Assembly: GCA_020723305.1 (NCBI GenBank)
Contig: DYJC01000010.1
Span: 1-64,000, forward strand
Origin: Desulfosudis oleivorans
GTDB lineage: Bacteria; Desulfobacterota; Desulfobacteria; Desulfobacterales; SURF-7
Direction: 5' to 3'
DNA: 64,000 bases
Shown here: piece by piece, positions 1 to 9,235 of the stretch
Layout: each line of letters starts with the position of its first letter
How positions within the stretch are numbered: position 1 is the first letter of the stretch
The notes under the pieces: model-generated
Database searches by the model: none
What the model was told of the DNA's origin: nothing
The model's input: the letters and a program-made list of their open reading frames with translations, nothing else
Program-made: the position numbers and the translations under genes

Positions 1-1113
1 AATGCCGGTAAAATTGGCCGGAAGATTCCATGACCAAGTAAGCTTGACGCCAGCCGGCAGGTTTTCATGCTGGACTGAGTCTGCTCCTTGATCCGGGATT
101 CTGAGGAGCCAGGTGTCATTAAATTTTGTTGTGCTATTGCCACCACCAAACAAAATTGCCTTATTGTTGCTGATATCAAAAAAACCTGCATATCCCCTGG
201 GGGTTAACACACCATCCGAACCGCTCATATTAAGCTTCGTCCATTGGTTCAAGTTCGAATCATACGTCCATGTCTCATTACCATAAGAGGTTGAAGAATA
301 TCGTCCTCCAAATTTTACAACTTTTTTTTCGCCTACGCTGCATAATGTTATACCACCTTCACCACTTAGTGAACCACCAATAAATGTAGGAGATTGTTTG
401 GTCCACACATTGGTGCTGATATTATAAATCCAGGTATCATTGTAATATGTTGTATTATCAAATCCACCAAACATGAGTACCTTGTTGTCTCCCAAGTAAG
501 TTAAATCTGAAGTGTATCGAATGGAAAGGTTGCCACCGGCTATTGTCGGAGTGAGTTTTGTCCAAGTATTATTGTTCAAATCAAACATCCATGTTTCATT
601 TAGATAACTACCATTATGCCCACCAAACATTAATGCACGCCCTCCCCCGATATCACATAGAGCAACACCATGCCGGGCATTCAGCGTACCCCCTACTACA
701 GAAGGAGTCAAAATTTTCCAACTATTTTCACTGAGATCATATAACCATGTTTCATTTAGGCTTGCAGTACCAGTATACCCGCCGTACATCAACACCTGAT
801 CTTCACCAATATTGCATAAACCCATTACATAACGGGCACTAAGGGTACCGCCAAAAATAGCAGGTGTCAGCATTGTCCAACGATTATCATGAATGCTATA
901 CAGCCATGTATCATTTAGAGCCGTACTTCCATTATGTCCACCAAACATAATTATTTTATCCTCACTGATTCTTGTAAAACCCCCCACAATTCGCGCTGAT
1001 AGGGTTCCTCCAACAACCTCAGGATTCAAATTACTCCACTGTGCCAGTGATACAGATGCAGAAGATAAAAACAGAGTGATGGCGCAAAGCAAATAAAACG
1101 GTTTTTTAAACAT
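1..1113 (-). CDS. Secreted kelch-repeat protein, C-terminus beyond window edge
   Basis: An open frame of 371 codons begins at the ATG complementary to 1111-1113 and runs off the left edge. It starts with a classical signal peptide (two lysines, hydrophobic core, SVSLA-Q cleavage region). Six units of about 58 residues follow, each with a GG pair, an N(D/E)TW motif and a tryptophan near the end, which is the kelch beta-propeller pattern. After the sixth unit the sequence changes (VKLTWSWNLP), suggesting a following beta-sandwich domain outside the window. An RBS-like GGAGCT lies just upstream. The protein is probably exported and binds carbohydrate or protein ligands, but kelch propellers do not predict a substrate. 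The repeats are similar at DNA level, so this is also a tandem-repeat tract. Confidence 0.85.
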   Translation of the reverse strand, partial: MFKKPFYLLCAITLFLSSASVSLAQWSNLNPEVVGGTLSARIVGGFTRISEDKIIMFGGHNGSTALNDTWLYSIHDNRWTMLTPAIFGGTLSARYVMGLCNIGEDQVLMYGGYTGTASLNETWLYDLSENSWKILTPSVVGGTLNARHGVALCDIGGGRALMFGGHNGSYLNETWMFDLNNNTWTKLTPTIAGGNLSIRYTSDLTYLGDNKVLMFGGFDNTTYYNDTWIYNISTNVWTKQSPTFIGGSLSGEGGITLCSVGEKKVVKFGGRYSSTSYGNETWTYDSNLNQWTKLNMSGSDGVLTPRGYAGFFDISNNKAILFGGGNSTTKFNDTWLLRIPDQGADSVQHENLPAGVKLTWSWNLPANFTGI

Positions 1114-2020
1114 TGGAAAGCTCCTCTTATTCTTTATTAAAAAAAGTCTGACTTTTGTGTTTGGATTATATGGGAGGTTGGATGAAAATTTTATTCATAC
1201 TGACAACCCAGTTAATAAGATTCGCCTATATCGCAATCAATCAAACGATGCAATACTAAAATATGAAAATACGAACTTTGCACCTCCTCCATACAAGTCG
1301 TGTCTCTTTTAGCAAATGATGTGCCAAGAGAAACCTGATTCTTCAAGTGCATAATATCCTCACAGAAACAATGTTTTTTGTGTTTTGATGGGTATACGTT
1401 GATATGTATTATTTTAACATTATATTGAATTTTGCTGTCTTAAATTGAGAAATTGTTTTCGTTATAGCATTCAAAATTGATTTGATTTTTCATGAACTCA
1501 TTCCATAATTAATAAATGCCGGCAAAGGTTAACTTTTAAACAAAACTTACCATTCGCTTATTGGGATTTCATATGCCAATAGCAGGATTTTGGAAAAGAT
1601 AGAACACTGGGATTCTTCCAGAAAATCAATGGGTGTGTGTTCTGGCTTTTGAAAAACAGGTGATATTTTCCCAATATAATAGTCCCGAAATGGGTATTGA
1701 TTACGCAACAAAAAAGAAAACCTGTTGGACGTCAGTAACGCCGATGATTACGTTGCTTCCGATTTAAAAAGTAAAAATCCTGTTTCCAGCGGAATGAATG
1801 ATTTTATAGCGGAGTCGTTCACTGTCTGAATGGGTTAGGGATCGTTAGCAAAAAACAGCATCAACTGCCGGCTGATATTTGATTTACATAAAGTTGACAG
1901 ACTTCGGTCGCTTGTTTACTTCTCCTATCCTGTTTTTTGCTTACGAGCCATTATCCATGAGTTTGAACGACGCAGTCTTAAAATTATTCATGGAGCGGTA
2001 TTGTGGTATCAATCATCAAT
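1114..2020. other. Intergenic region without recognisable gene
   Basis: About 900 bases of AT-rich sequence separate the kelch gene from the flavoprotein gene. The only open frame of note (1879-2100, plus) overlaps the 3' end of the flavoprotein gene and shows no family features. No terminator, RNA gene or repeat was recognised. It may contain the kelch promoter and decayed coding sequence, but nothing can be assigned. Confidence 0.5.
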
Positions 2021-3076
2021 CTATTGCAGAGTCATTTCCTTTCCCAGTTTATCGGCAAGCGTCCGGGTTGCATCGCATGCCTCCTTCACCATCCGGTTGA
2101 TTAAATCCGAAACCGAAGGCGTGTCCTCAACCATGCCGGTAACCTGACCCAGCAGAAGTACGCCCTGCTCCGAATCCCCATGAGACATGGCCATTTGAAT
2201 CGGCTTGAATGCGTTTGCCATCCGGGCCAGGGTGATGGCCTTTCGGTATCCGGCAAACAGGATTCCGGCTGTCAGTTTGAGCCAGGGAAATCCATAGGCT
2301 TTGGCCGCATCTCTGGAATTGATCAGCGCTCTGAATATGATGAACCGACTTTTCACCAGTTTTTCCGTTCCCGGCGATTTCATGGCCCGGCAGGGAAGAC
2401 CGTCGATCCGATCCGAATACACCGTATCGTGAACACTTCTTTCAATACTCTGCTTTTTCATATTTTCATGAACCGGACTCTCCAGGGTATTCATGAATCG
2501 CGTTCCCATGGCGATTCCTTCTGCTTTCAGGGCCAAAGCTGCTGCCAGTCCGCTGCCATCAGCAAAGCCACCGGCAGCAATGACCGGGATGTTTACCACG
2601 CGGGCGATGCTGGGAGTCAATACCAGAGAAGTGACTGCTCCGCCATGGGCAGCTGCCTCATGCCCGGTTACGATCAAAGCATCGGCTCCGTCTCTTTCCG
2701 CAGCTTTTGCATGCTTGTGGGTTACAACCGTTGCAACCACCTTCCCGCCATATGAATGAACCTTTTTGGCCAGCCAGTCTCCCTTGCCTAGGGAGTAGTT
2801 CACAACCGGAACCTTTTCCTGAATCAAAATTTCAGCCTTTTTCCCTGCCCCGGGAATGAGCAGCGGAAGATTGGCTCCAAAGGGCTTGCCGGTCAGTTGT
2901 TTCACCTTTTGTACTGCTTTCCGGATCTCATCAATATTCAAATTTCCAGTAGCCAGGATTCCAAGTCCGCCGGCATTGGACACGGAAGCTACCAGTTCCG
3001 GTGTGCTGACACCGGTCATTCCGGAAAGTATAATGGGATACTGAATGCCAAACAGCTCTGTAATTTTCGTTTTCAT
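2021..3076 (-). CDS. NAD(P)H-dependent flavin oxidoreductase, nitronate monooxygenase family
   Basis: This is an FMN TIM-barrel protein of the nitronate monooxygenase / 2-nitropropane dioxygenase group. The N-terminus FGIQYPIILSGMTGVSTPEL and the AGGLGILA segment form the usual FMN phosphate-binding start. GHEAAAHGG near residue 150 matches the family's GxEAGGH motif with its catalytic histidine, followed by PVIAAGGFADG. An upstream in-frame ATG exists at 3109, but the ATG at 3076 has AAAGGA at good spacing and starts at the conserved MKTKITELFGI, so that start was chosen. Many family members act instead as enoyl-ACP reductase-like or unknown oxidases, so the substrate is open. No operon partner is evident. 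Confidence 0.85.
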   Translation of the reverse strand: MKTKITELFGIQYPIILSGMTGVSTPELVASVSNAGGLGILATGNLNIDEIRKAVQKVKQLTGKPFGANLPLLIPGAGKKAEILIQEKVPVVNYSLGKGDWLAKKVHSYGGKVVATVVTHKHAKAAERDGADALIVTGHEAAAHGGAVTSLVLTPSIARVVNIPVIAAGGFADGSGLAAALALKAEGIAMGTRFMNTLESPVHENMKKQSIERSVHDTVYSDRIDGLPCRAMKSPGTEKLVKSRFIIFRALINSRDAAKAYGFPWLKLTAGILFAGYRKAITLARMANAFKPIQMAMSHGDSEQGVLLLGQVTGMVEDTPSVSDLINRMVKEACDATRTLADKLGKEMTLQ

Positions 3077-3119
3077 ATGCAACAATCCTTTTTGGTAAAC
3101 CAGAAACAAACCAACGATA

Positions 3120-3887
3120 TTATCCGGCGCCTAACTGGCCTTTTCCCGTCAGGAAAAAAGTAATCCAGTCAAACCCCAGTTTCAGCAATTCGGTTTCCGA
3201 ATTCCGGATATCCTTAATTCTCTCTTCCGATATGGCAAACCGCTCCAGAAAGCTGCTGCTGAATACAAAATTCCGGAATGCATCCATATTGTAGCTGGCC
3301 ATGAACGCCATCTTGAATGATTTAGCATTCAACCCCTGTTCGCCCCAGGGGTTTGTTCTGAAAATCAGATCCAGATCGGTCCAAGAGTCGTTCAACTCAA
3401 TGAACGGAGAAATCTCCTGATTTTCAATCCACTCCCGGACAGACCACTGCCTGCTTTCACCATGCCCCTTGCAATAGGAATGAATGGCTATAAAATGCAG
3501 GATATCCCGGTTGCCAATATGGTCCTGAGGCGAAACCCCCCGTTCCATTGGATAAGCCCGGCAGGAAAACGGTCTGTCCTCATACACCCGGCACCCGTTT
3601 CCGGATAAAAAGGGACAGGCCTTGTCATCCTGATCAGACATTTTCAGCATCACATTCGGAAAAAAGGGATTCCCCCGGATGGCTGTAACCGTGTGCTGTT
3701 CCAGAAATTCTCCGGAGCTGATCCCCAGTCTGTTTTTCATACGGACAATATCGTATGGATACAGATACATATCTGCATTCCGGCAGCAGCCTGTAAAACA
3801 GGATAAGCCGGAATGGCACTGAAACGAAAATCGTTCCGTCTCTTTTATTGGTCTATTTTCGATTGTCACACGATCTGAACTGTCCAC
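3120..3887 (-). CDS. YkgJ-family cysteine cluster protein
   Basis: The protein has the CxxxxxCCR-type N-terminal motif (FQCHSGLSCFTGCCRNADM) and the downstream CRVYEDRPFSCRAYP motif of the YkgJ zinc/iron-chelating domain, formerly described as an Fe-S oxidoreductase family. The frame extends upstream to 3989, but a GTG at 3887 is preceded by AGGAGAAAGC, and the upstream part looks non-coding, so the GTG is preferred. It lies 43 bases upstream of the flavoprotein start on the same strand and may be co-transcribed with it. The biochemical role of the family is unknown, and binding of a metal by the clustered cysteines is inferred from the motif only. Confidence 0.75.
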   Translation of the reverse strand: MDSSDRVTIENRPIKETERFSFQCHSGLSCFTGCCRNADMYLYPYDIVRMKNRLGISSGEFLEQHTVTAIRGNPFFPNVMLKMSDQDDKACPFLSGNGCRVYEDRPFSCRAYPMERGVSPQDHIGNRDILHFIAIHSYCKGHGESRQWSVREWIENQEISPFIELNDSWTDLDLIFRTNPWGEQGLNAKSFKMAFMASYNMDAFRNFVFSSSFLERFAISEERIKDIRNSETELLKLGFDWITFFLTGKGQLGAG

Positions 3888-4151
3888 GCTTTCTCCTGAA
3901 AAATCAATTCTATCGGGAAATCCTTGCCACGATCTGATTATCACCCCAAACACCCCTGATCTGATATCATCATTCCATCCGGGATTCAACCATGTCTATG
4001 GAATCCCGGCAATTCCCGGTAATTCACAACCAAAAACGAATAACCCTTCATTCCCGCCTTGACACGGATTCAAGGGTCTGCAATAAATTACGATAGTTTT
4101 CCCTGCCAATCTATATTATTAAAATCGATATGAACACCTGTGGGGGTTTGA

Positions 4152-5960
4152 TTGGATATTGAGACAATACAAACTGAATTGTATCAAAAATTCAAAACCG
4201 TGGAAGAGGCAAGCCTCCGGTATTTCAAATCCGCACATGTGTCTCAGGAAAGTGAAGAGCGATACCGCCTTCTTGCCGACAATATCACCGATGTGATCTG
4301 GACGACCGATTTTCTGTTCACACCCTATTACATCAGCCCTTCCATTTCCAAATGGCTCGACTATACGGCGGAAGAATACATGAAGCTTCCGGTTGAGAAG
4401 CAGCTGACACCCGAATCCCTGGAAAGAGCGGTGAGAAAACTTTATGAACAGGTCTTGAAACTGGAGCGGGGTGAACTGGATGAATCCATACCCATAACCA
4501 TCGAACATGAATTCTATCATCGGAACGGCTCTATTATCTGGGCCGAATCCAACATTTCCATGATCCGGGACAGCAAGGGCATTCCGGTTGGACTGCTGGG
4601 TATTTCAAGGGATATTTCCGCCCGCAAGCAGATCCAGAAGCAGTTGCAGGATGCCCATGCAGACCTTGAGAAACGGGTGAAAGAGCGAACAGCCGATCTG
4701 ATTGCCACCAATGAGCAGCTCATCGAAGAGATTGAAAACCGGAAAAATGCAGAAGAAGCCCTGCGGATTAGTGAAATCCGATATCGGGAGTTTATTGACA
4801 ACGCTCCCATCGGTATATTTACCATCGATCTCGACGGAAGATTCACCTACGCCAATCAGGCCTGCCAGAAGCTGACCGGTTATTCTTCGGAGGAATGGCT
4901 CGGAAAACCGTTTATGCCCATGGCTCATATAGAAGACATCCCGATCGTGAAAGCCAAAATACAGGCCGGCTTAAACGGAGAAAAAACAATTTCCCCCTAT
5001 GAGATCAGAATTATCGATGCATCCGGAAAAACCCTCTGGATCGAAATTGCTGCAGAATCTCTTTTTGAAAAAAATAAAAACAATATGAATGAACGGGTCG
5101 GATTCCAGGCCTTTGTCAAGGATATTACAGAACGAAAAAAGGCAGAGGAAGAATTACAAAACACCAATAAAGCATTAAACGAATCCCTGAAAAATCTCAG
5201 AAAGGCCCAGAGCCGGCTGGTACAATCGGAAAAAATGGCGGCCCTCGGAGATTTAGTGGCCGGCGTTGCCCACGAGATCAGCACGCCTCTGGGTGTCGGT
5301 CTGATGTCAGCATCCTATCTGAACGATTCCACGGAGAAATTTTATGACCAATTGAAATCCGGACAATTGAGCCGGTCTGAATTTGAGAAATACTCCAGAA
5401 AAGCAAAAGAAGCTGCTTCACTGGTACTCAATAATTTGACACAGGCCGCCGAACTGCTGAACAGCTTCAAACGGGTTGCCGTGGATCAATCCGATGATGA
5501 AAAACGTGTATTTGATCTGAATCGATATCTGAGTGAAATCCTGATCAGCCTGCAGCCCAAATATAAGAGAACCCGCCACACCATAGCCATAAACTGCCCT
5601 GAATCATTCGAGATCAACAGCTATCCGGGCGTGTTCTCCCAGATTATTACCAACCTGGTCATGAACTCCCTGATTCATGGGTTTGAGGGGATTGAAGAAG
5701 GAAGGATTATCATCCTTGTGAAAGCCGAAGATTCAAACCTGATGATTCACTACACGGACAATGGTGTCGGCATGAATCCCGGTACAGTAAATAAAATCTT
5801 CGATCCTTTCTTTACAACCAAACGAGGCAAAGGGGGGAGCGGCCTTGGGATGCATATAGTGTATAACCTTGTCACCCAGAAACTCAATGGCCATATCGAA
5901 TGCACCAGTGTGCCAAACGAGGGGGTTGCATTTAAAATCTCAATTCCAATTGAAGCATGA
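4152..5960 (+). CDS. PAS-domain sensor histidine kinase (cytoplasmic)
   Basis: The 602-residue protein begins with a TTG codon preceded by a GGGGG ribosome-binding sequence. Two PAS/PAC sensory domains (about residues 37-155 and 208-330) are separated by a charged coiled coil. A HisKA-like segment carries the phosphoacceptor in VAGVAHEISTP (H near residue 374). The ATPase domain has an N box (NLVMNSLIHG), G1 (DNGVGM), an F box (FDPFFTT) and G2 (GGSGLGM). No membrane segment is visible, so it likely senses a cytoplasmic signal, possibly redox or a small ligand through PAS. No receiver-domain partner lies beside it. Its stop codon overlaps the start of the radical SAM gene by four bases, suggesting joint translation. 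Confidence 0.9.
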   Translation: MDIETIQTELYQKFKTVEEASLRYFKSAHVSQESEERYRLLADNITDVIWTTDFLFTPYYISPSISKWLDYTAEEYMKLPVEKQLTPESLERAVRKLYEQVLKLERGELDESIPITIEHEFYHRNGSIIWAESNISMIRDSKGIPVGLLGISRDISARKQIQKQLQDAHADLEKRVKERTADLIATNEQLIEEIENRKNAEEALRISEIRYREFIDNAPIGIFTIDLDGRFTYANQACQKLTGYSSEEWLGKPFMPMAHIEDIPIVKAKIQAGLNGEKTISPYEIRIIDASGKTLWIEIAAESLFEKNKNNMNERVGFQAFVKDITERKKAEEELQNTNKALNESLKNLRKAQSRLVQSEKMAALGDLVAGVAHEISTPLGVGLMSASYLNDSTEKFYDQLKSGQLSRSEFEKYSRKAKEAASLVLNNLTQAAELLNSFKRVAVDQSDDEKRVFDLNRYLSEILISLQPKYKRTRHTIAINCPESFEINSYPGVFSQIITNLVMNSLIHGFEGIEEGRIIILVKAEDSNLMIHYTDNGVGMNPGTVNKIFDPFFTTKRGKGGSGLGMHIVYNLVTQKLNGHIECTSVPNEGVAFKISIPIEA

Positions 5961-7849
5961 TCCATATTCTCCTTCTCCAGCTTCCAATTCCCCAACTGAA
6001 TTTTGGCCGGAGAACCGGAAATATTCCTATGGCCGCGGCCTGCCTGAAACAGGCTGCCCATGGCATGAAAAATATCACCATCGATATTCTTCCGGAAAGC
6101 ATTTCCTCCTACCTGGGAGATTCCGCCCTGATCCGGCTTCTGACAGAAAAAAAACCGGATATTGTCGGCTTCTCGCTGTTTAGCTGGAATATTGAACGTT
6201 CCATCCACATTGCTCAAAAACTCAAAGATGCATACCCGTTAAAAGTAGTTTTCGGCGGTCCGGAAGTTACGCCGGACAACTCGCTGAAAGGAATAGAGGT
6301 TGCTGATTTTCTCGTTTTTGGTGAAGGAGAGGATGTTTTTCAAAAACTTCTTATCGATGAACTGCTCTGGGACTTGAAAAAAGGAACCGGAGTTTCGGAA
6401 AATTGTTTTCAATCCGCAAAAAGTCCTTATATCGCAGGGCTTCTGGAACCTGCCATAAGCCGTCTGATGTATCTGGAAACCCAGCGGGGCTGCCCTTTCC
6501 GTTGCGGATTCTGCTATTACAACAAATCCATGAAGCAGATGACCAGTGCTGCTGAAGAAGTAGTGATTGAAGCTGTAAAATGGGCTATCCATTCACAGGT
6601 TGATGAACTGTGCATTCTGGACCCTTCACTCAATTCCCGTCCGGACCTGCCGTCCCTTCTCCAAAAGATCGGTAAAATCAATACAGACCGGAATATCATC
6701 ATCTCCGGTGAAACCCGTGCAGAACAGATCGACAAAAACATAGCCGATCTCTATGCTCATGCCGGTTTTTCCATGTTTGAAATCGGCCTGCAAAGCACCA
6801 ATCCAAAAACGCTTGAACTGATGAACCGCAGAACCGATCTTTCTCGTTTTCTGAAAGGAACCGCTCTTCTCAAGGAAAGAGAGATCCTTCCCCGGATCGA
6901 TCTGATCGTGGGCCTTCCCGGCGACACATTGGATACATTCAAGCAGTCAGTCGATTTTATTGCAAAGCATGACCTGTTTGATGACATCATGGTCTTTCCC
7001 TTATCTGTACTGCCGGGTACGGAATTCCGGAAAAACAGCAACAAATTGCAGCTCACATTTGACAATACTCCTCCTTATTCGATTCTGCACACACCAACAT
7101 TTTCCCAGGAAGAGATGTTATACGCCTTTGATTATGCAGAAGAAGTTTTTAAAATTAACCTGTTTCCGGACCCCCACATGGATGTTTCGTTCCAAACCGG
7201 TTCGATAAAATCGCCGATGGATGACCACAGAGTAGTTATCCATGGACAGGAATATGTTTCAAAACTCATACTCAAACCGGAACGCACACTTGCCGAGATG
7301 GAAGATCTTTCCGGCAGGCTTACCCATCCTTACCAGATCTTTGTGACACCGGAGGTTTCGAATAAGTATTATCTGAAAAAGTGCCTTTCGATTGTTTCCG
7401 GCAATAACCCGCACACCCCGTTTGAAATTGTATTTCTGGAACCGGCTTTTCCCATCCACACAAAAGAACTTCTTTCGGTGATCCAGATCAAGCGTCCCCA
7501 TTATCTGGATAATGATCTCCGCTTTCTGTATGGTTCATCCGGCAACCGCTCTGTTGTGTTCACAGTGGTTTCGACCCTTGAAAATCTTTTCTTTTATGGA
7601 GAGATGAAACGGCAAGTTTTCTGGTGGAAGAGATCGGCCCTTCCGGATAAAGCTGATCTTGACTCCCTGTCCGGTTTCTCCGGCCTTCTGATCGATACCC
7701 GGCATTCCGAACCTGAGATTAACCAATGGCAGGATCAGTTTGCCGGTTTTGCACCCGATATCCTATTGATAAATTTCGTGAAAACTGAACACCAGAAACG
7801 ATGGATCAGTCTGACTGCTGAGGATGAATATTATATCGATCTTTTATAA
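5957..7849 (+). CDS. B12-binding-domain radical SAM protein
   Basis: This 630-residue protein has an N-terminal cobalamin-binding-like Rossmann domain (VVFGGPEVTPDN, FGEGEDVF) followed by a radical SAM core with the CxxxCxxC motif in RGCPFRCGFCYYNKS (about residues 176-187) and the later LDLIVGLPGDT-type strand (IDLIVGLPGD). The layout matches the BchE/P-methylase-like class of B12 radical SAM enzymes, which perform methylation, cyclisation or other radical chemistry. A C-terminal extension of about 230 residues is unrecognised. ATGA overlap with the upstream kinase indicates translational coupling. The substrate cannot be told from sequence. Confidence 0.85.
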   Translation: MIHILLLQLPIPQLNFGRRTGNIPMAAACLKQAAHGMKNITIDILPESISSYLGDSALIRLLTEKKPDIVGFSLFSWNIERSIHIAQKLKDAYPLKVVFGGPEVTPDNSLKGIEVADFLVFGEGEDVFQKLLIDELLWDLKKGTGVSENCFQSAKSPYIAGLLEPAISRLMYLETQRGCPFRCGFCYYNKSMKQMTSAAEEVVIEAVKWAIHSQVDELCILDPSLNSRPDLPSLLQKIGKINTDRNIIISGETRAEQIDKNIADLYAHAGFSMFEIGLQSTNPKTLELMNRRTDLSRFLKGTALLKEREILPRIDLIVGLPGDTLDTFKQSVDFIAKHDLFDDIMVFPLSVLPGTEFRKNSNKLQLTFDNTPPYSILHTPTFSQEEMLYAFDYAEEVFKINLFPDPHMDVSFQTGSIKSPMDDHRVVIHGQEYVSKLILKPERTLAEMEDLSGRLTHPYQIFVTPEVSNKYYLKKCLSIVSGNNPHTPFEIVFLEPAFPIHTKELLSVIQIKRPHYLDNDLRFLYGSSGNRSVVFTVVSTLENLFFYGEMKRQVFWWKRSALPDKADLDSLSGFSGLLIDTRHSEPEINQWQDQFAGFAPDILLINFVKTEHQKRWISLTAEDEYYIDLL

Positions 7850-7873
7850 TCCGGATTGATGTCGGATATTATT

Positions 7874-8419
7874 TCATTCACTCCAACCTTCGATTTCAGG
7901 TTTTTTGAATCCTTGTAATGCCCCCCAATTTGGATCTGACTTTCCCTGTTTTATATGATTGTGCAAACTCGAAAAAGGCCAATCAACCGGCCTGCCCACC
8001 AATCCATGCTTGACTGGATTGTAATGAATATATTCAACATGGTTTATAAAATCCTGCTCATCCTGTATCCAATGTTCCCAAAACCTTCTCTGCCATATGG
8101 CCTTCTCTTTTTTTCTTATCCTCGATGAAAATGCACGCTGTCTATATTCCTCATCACACTTTCTGCTAAAATAACTTTTAATCAGCCTCCATCTTCTTGA
8201 AAAGTCAGCGTCACCTTCTGGAAGCGTCCAGATACAATGCATATGGTCCGGAAGCAATACAAATGCCTCAATGAAAAAAGGATGCCTTTTCATGACTGTC
8301 CGAAAGGCTTCCCGTATAAGAGCAACATTTGGCTCCTCGGTTAATATCCGTGCCCGTCTGAAAGAGACTACCGTAAAAAAATATGTCCCTCCTGTTATCC
8401 TTGCCCTGCGGTATTGCAT
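7874..8419 (-). CDS. REP-associated tyrosine transposase (RAYT, IS200-like Y1 family)
   Basis: The 181-residue protein has the RAYT signature: YRRARITGGTYFFTV at the N-terminus, the HMHCIW metal-binding HxH, WQRRFWEHWI, and YIHYNPVKHGLV toward the end. Such Y1 single-strand nucleases are domesticated IS200-type transposases that act on REP palindromes. REP-like palindromes of the GTTGGGT/AACCCAAC type lie directly upstream at 8473-8504 and 8576-8607 and elsewhere in the window, which fits a RAYT-REP pair. The gene appears full length and intact. Confidence 0.9.
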   Translation of the reverse strand: MQYRRARITGGTYFFTVVSFRRARILTEEPNVALIREAFRTVMKRHPFFIEAFVLLPDHMHCIWTLPEGDADFSRRWRLIKSYFSRKCDEEYRQRAFSSRIRKKEKAIWQRRFWEHWIQDEQDFINHVEYIHYNPVKHGLVGRPVDWPFSSLHNHIKQGKSDPNWGALQGFKKPEIEGWSE

Positions 8420-8472
8420 TTTACAACCTCACCATGTGGATATCACATATCCTTTAAACATTTTGTTTTTTC

Positions 8473-8504
8473 GTAGGTTGGGTAGAGCGGAGCGAAACCC
8501 AACA
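8473..8504 (+). repeat. REP palindrome, unit 1
   Basis: A 32-base imperfect palindrome with GTTGGGT and AACCCAAC arms around a GC-rich centre. The reverse complement of the whole 32 bases recurs without mismatch at 40996-41027. It lies upstream of the RAYT gene, the usual location of REP units mobilised by such an enzyme. Confidence 0.8.
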
Positions 8505-8575
8505 ATAAAAAGCAACAGCCATCAGGTCACCGCATTTATAAAAATTTTTTCCCGATTTCTATTTCCACAGCCAGA

Positions 8576-8607
8576 TGTTGGGTTTCATTTTATTCAACCC
8601 AACCTAC
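8576..8607 (-). repeat. REP palindrome, unit 2 (inverted to unit 1)
   Basis: A 32-base unit with the same outer arms (TGTTGGGTTTC and ACCCAACCTAC) as the 8473 unit but in opposite orientation and with an AT-rich centre (ATTTTATTC). Together the two units form an inverted pair about 70 bases apart, like a BIME beside a RAYT gene. Confidence 0.75.
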
Positions 8608-8955
8608 AATTTCGATATCCCCATTTTTCCTTTTTTCAATTCCTTTATACACCAGATAAGCACTTAATATTTCTCTAATTAATAATATGATCAATACTGT
8701 TATTGTTCTCATTACTTTCCATTCATGATATTAAGCTAAAATTTTTTAAGCAGTTCCCAAGCCGATTTACTTGCTGACAAAATCGCCTTAAAATAATACG
8801 AATCTGCGAATTCGCTTTTTATCAAAACAAAATAACGATTACAATTTTTTTCGAAATCAGAAAAGAAATTATTCATGCTTTATTAAAAATTTTCGTTACG
8901 ACTGGCACGAAATTACAATTGGTTGCAGACCATATTTCTGCCCACTCAAAGCCTT

Positions 8956-8985
8956 ATGGGTTTCATTTCATTCAACCCAACCAAC
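8956..8985 (-). repeat. REP-like palindrome, diverged
   Basis: ATGGGTTTCATTTCATTC followed by AACCCAACC is a slightly worn version of the 8576 unit. It is not associated with a gene end. Confidence 0.55.
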
Positions 8986-9044
8986 ACAACTGACCGTTAC
9001 AGATGATTATTACACCGATGTTTTATGATTCGATTCAATCGATA

Positions 9045-9166
9045 GAGCCAATTACAAAAGCCGCTTGTTGTAGTTCCGGCGAAAACTACAATCCAGTATT
9101 TTCGGCTCTTTTCTGAGCACTGACTTTCGCCGGTGTGACGCTTTATAATCGTTTTGAATTTGGCTC
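9045..9166 (+). mobile_element. 122-bp MITE-like element, copy 1
   Basis: The element begins GAGCCAATTACAAAAG and ends with the inverted version (CGTTTTGAATTTGGCTC). Inside lies a second inverted pair, CCGGCGAAA and TTTCGCCGG. A copy of exactly the same length, about 85% identical by eye, lies at 59616-59737. The tetranucleotide GATA borders this copy on both sides, compatible with a short target duplication. It has no coding capacity, as expected for a non-autonomous element. Confidence 0.75.
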
Positions 9167-9235
9167 GATAAATAAACTTGAGGAAAACGGCTGGGTGATT
9201 TATAGAATATTTAATTGAAAAACAGGAGGAATCAC

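Larger units (their letters stand above)
8420..9235. other. Intergenic region holding REP palindromes and a MITE
   Basis: About 800 bases without a supported gene. It contains an inverted pair of REP units (8473-8504 and 8576-8607), a third related palindrome (8956-8985) and the 122-bp MITE-like element (9045-9166). The stretch 8690-8900 is AT-rich and otherwise featureless. Confidence 0.6.

Noticed and set aside
1879-2100. Plus-strand frame of 73 codons
   Set aside because: Overlaps the 3' end of the flavoprotein gene, no ribosome-binding site and no recognisable protein features.
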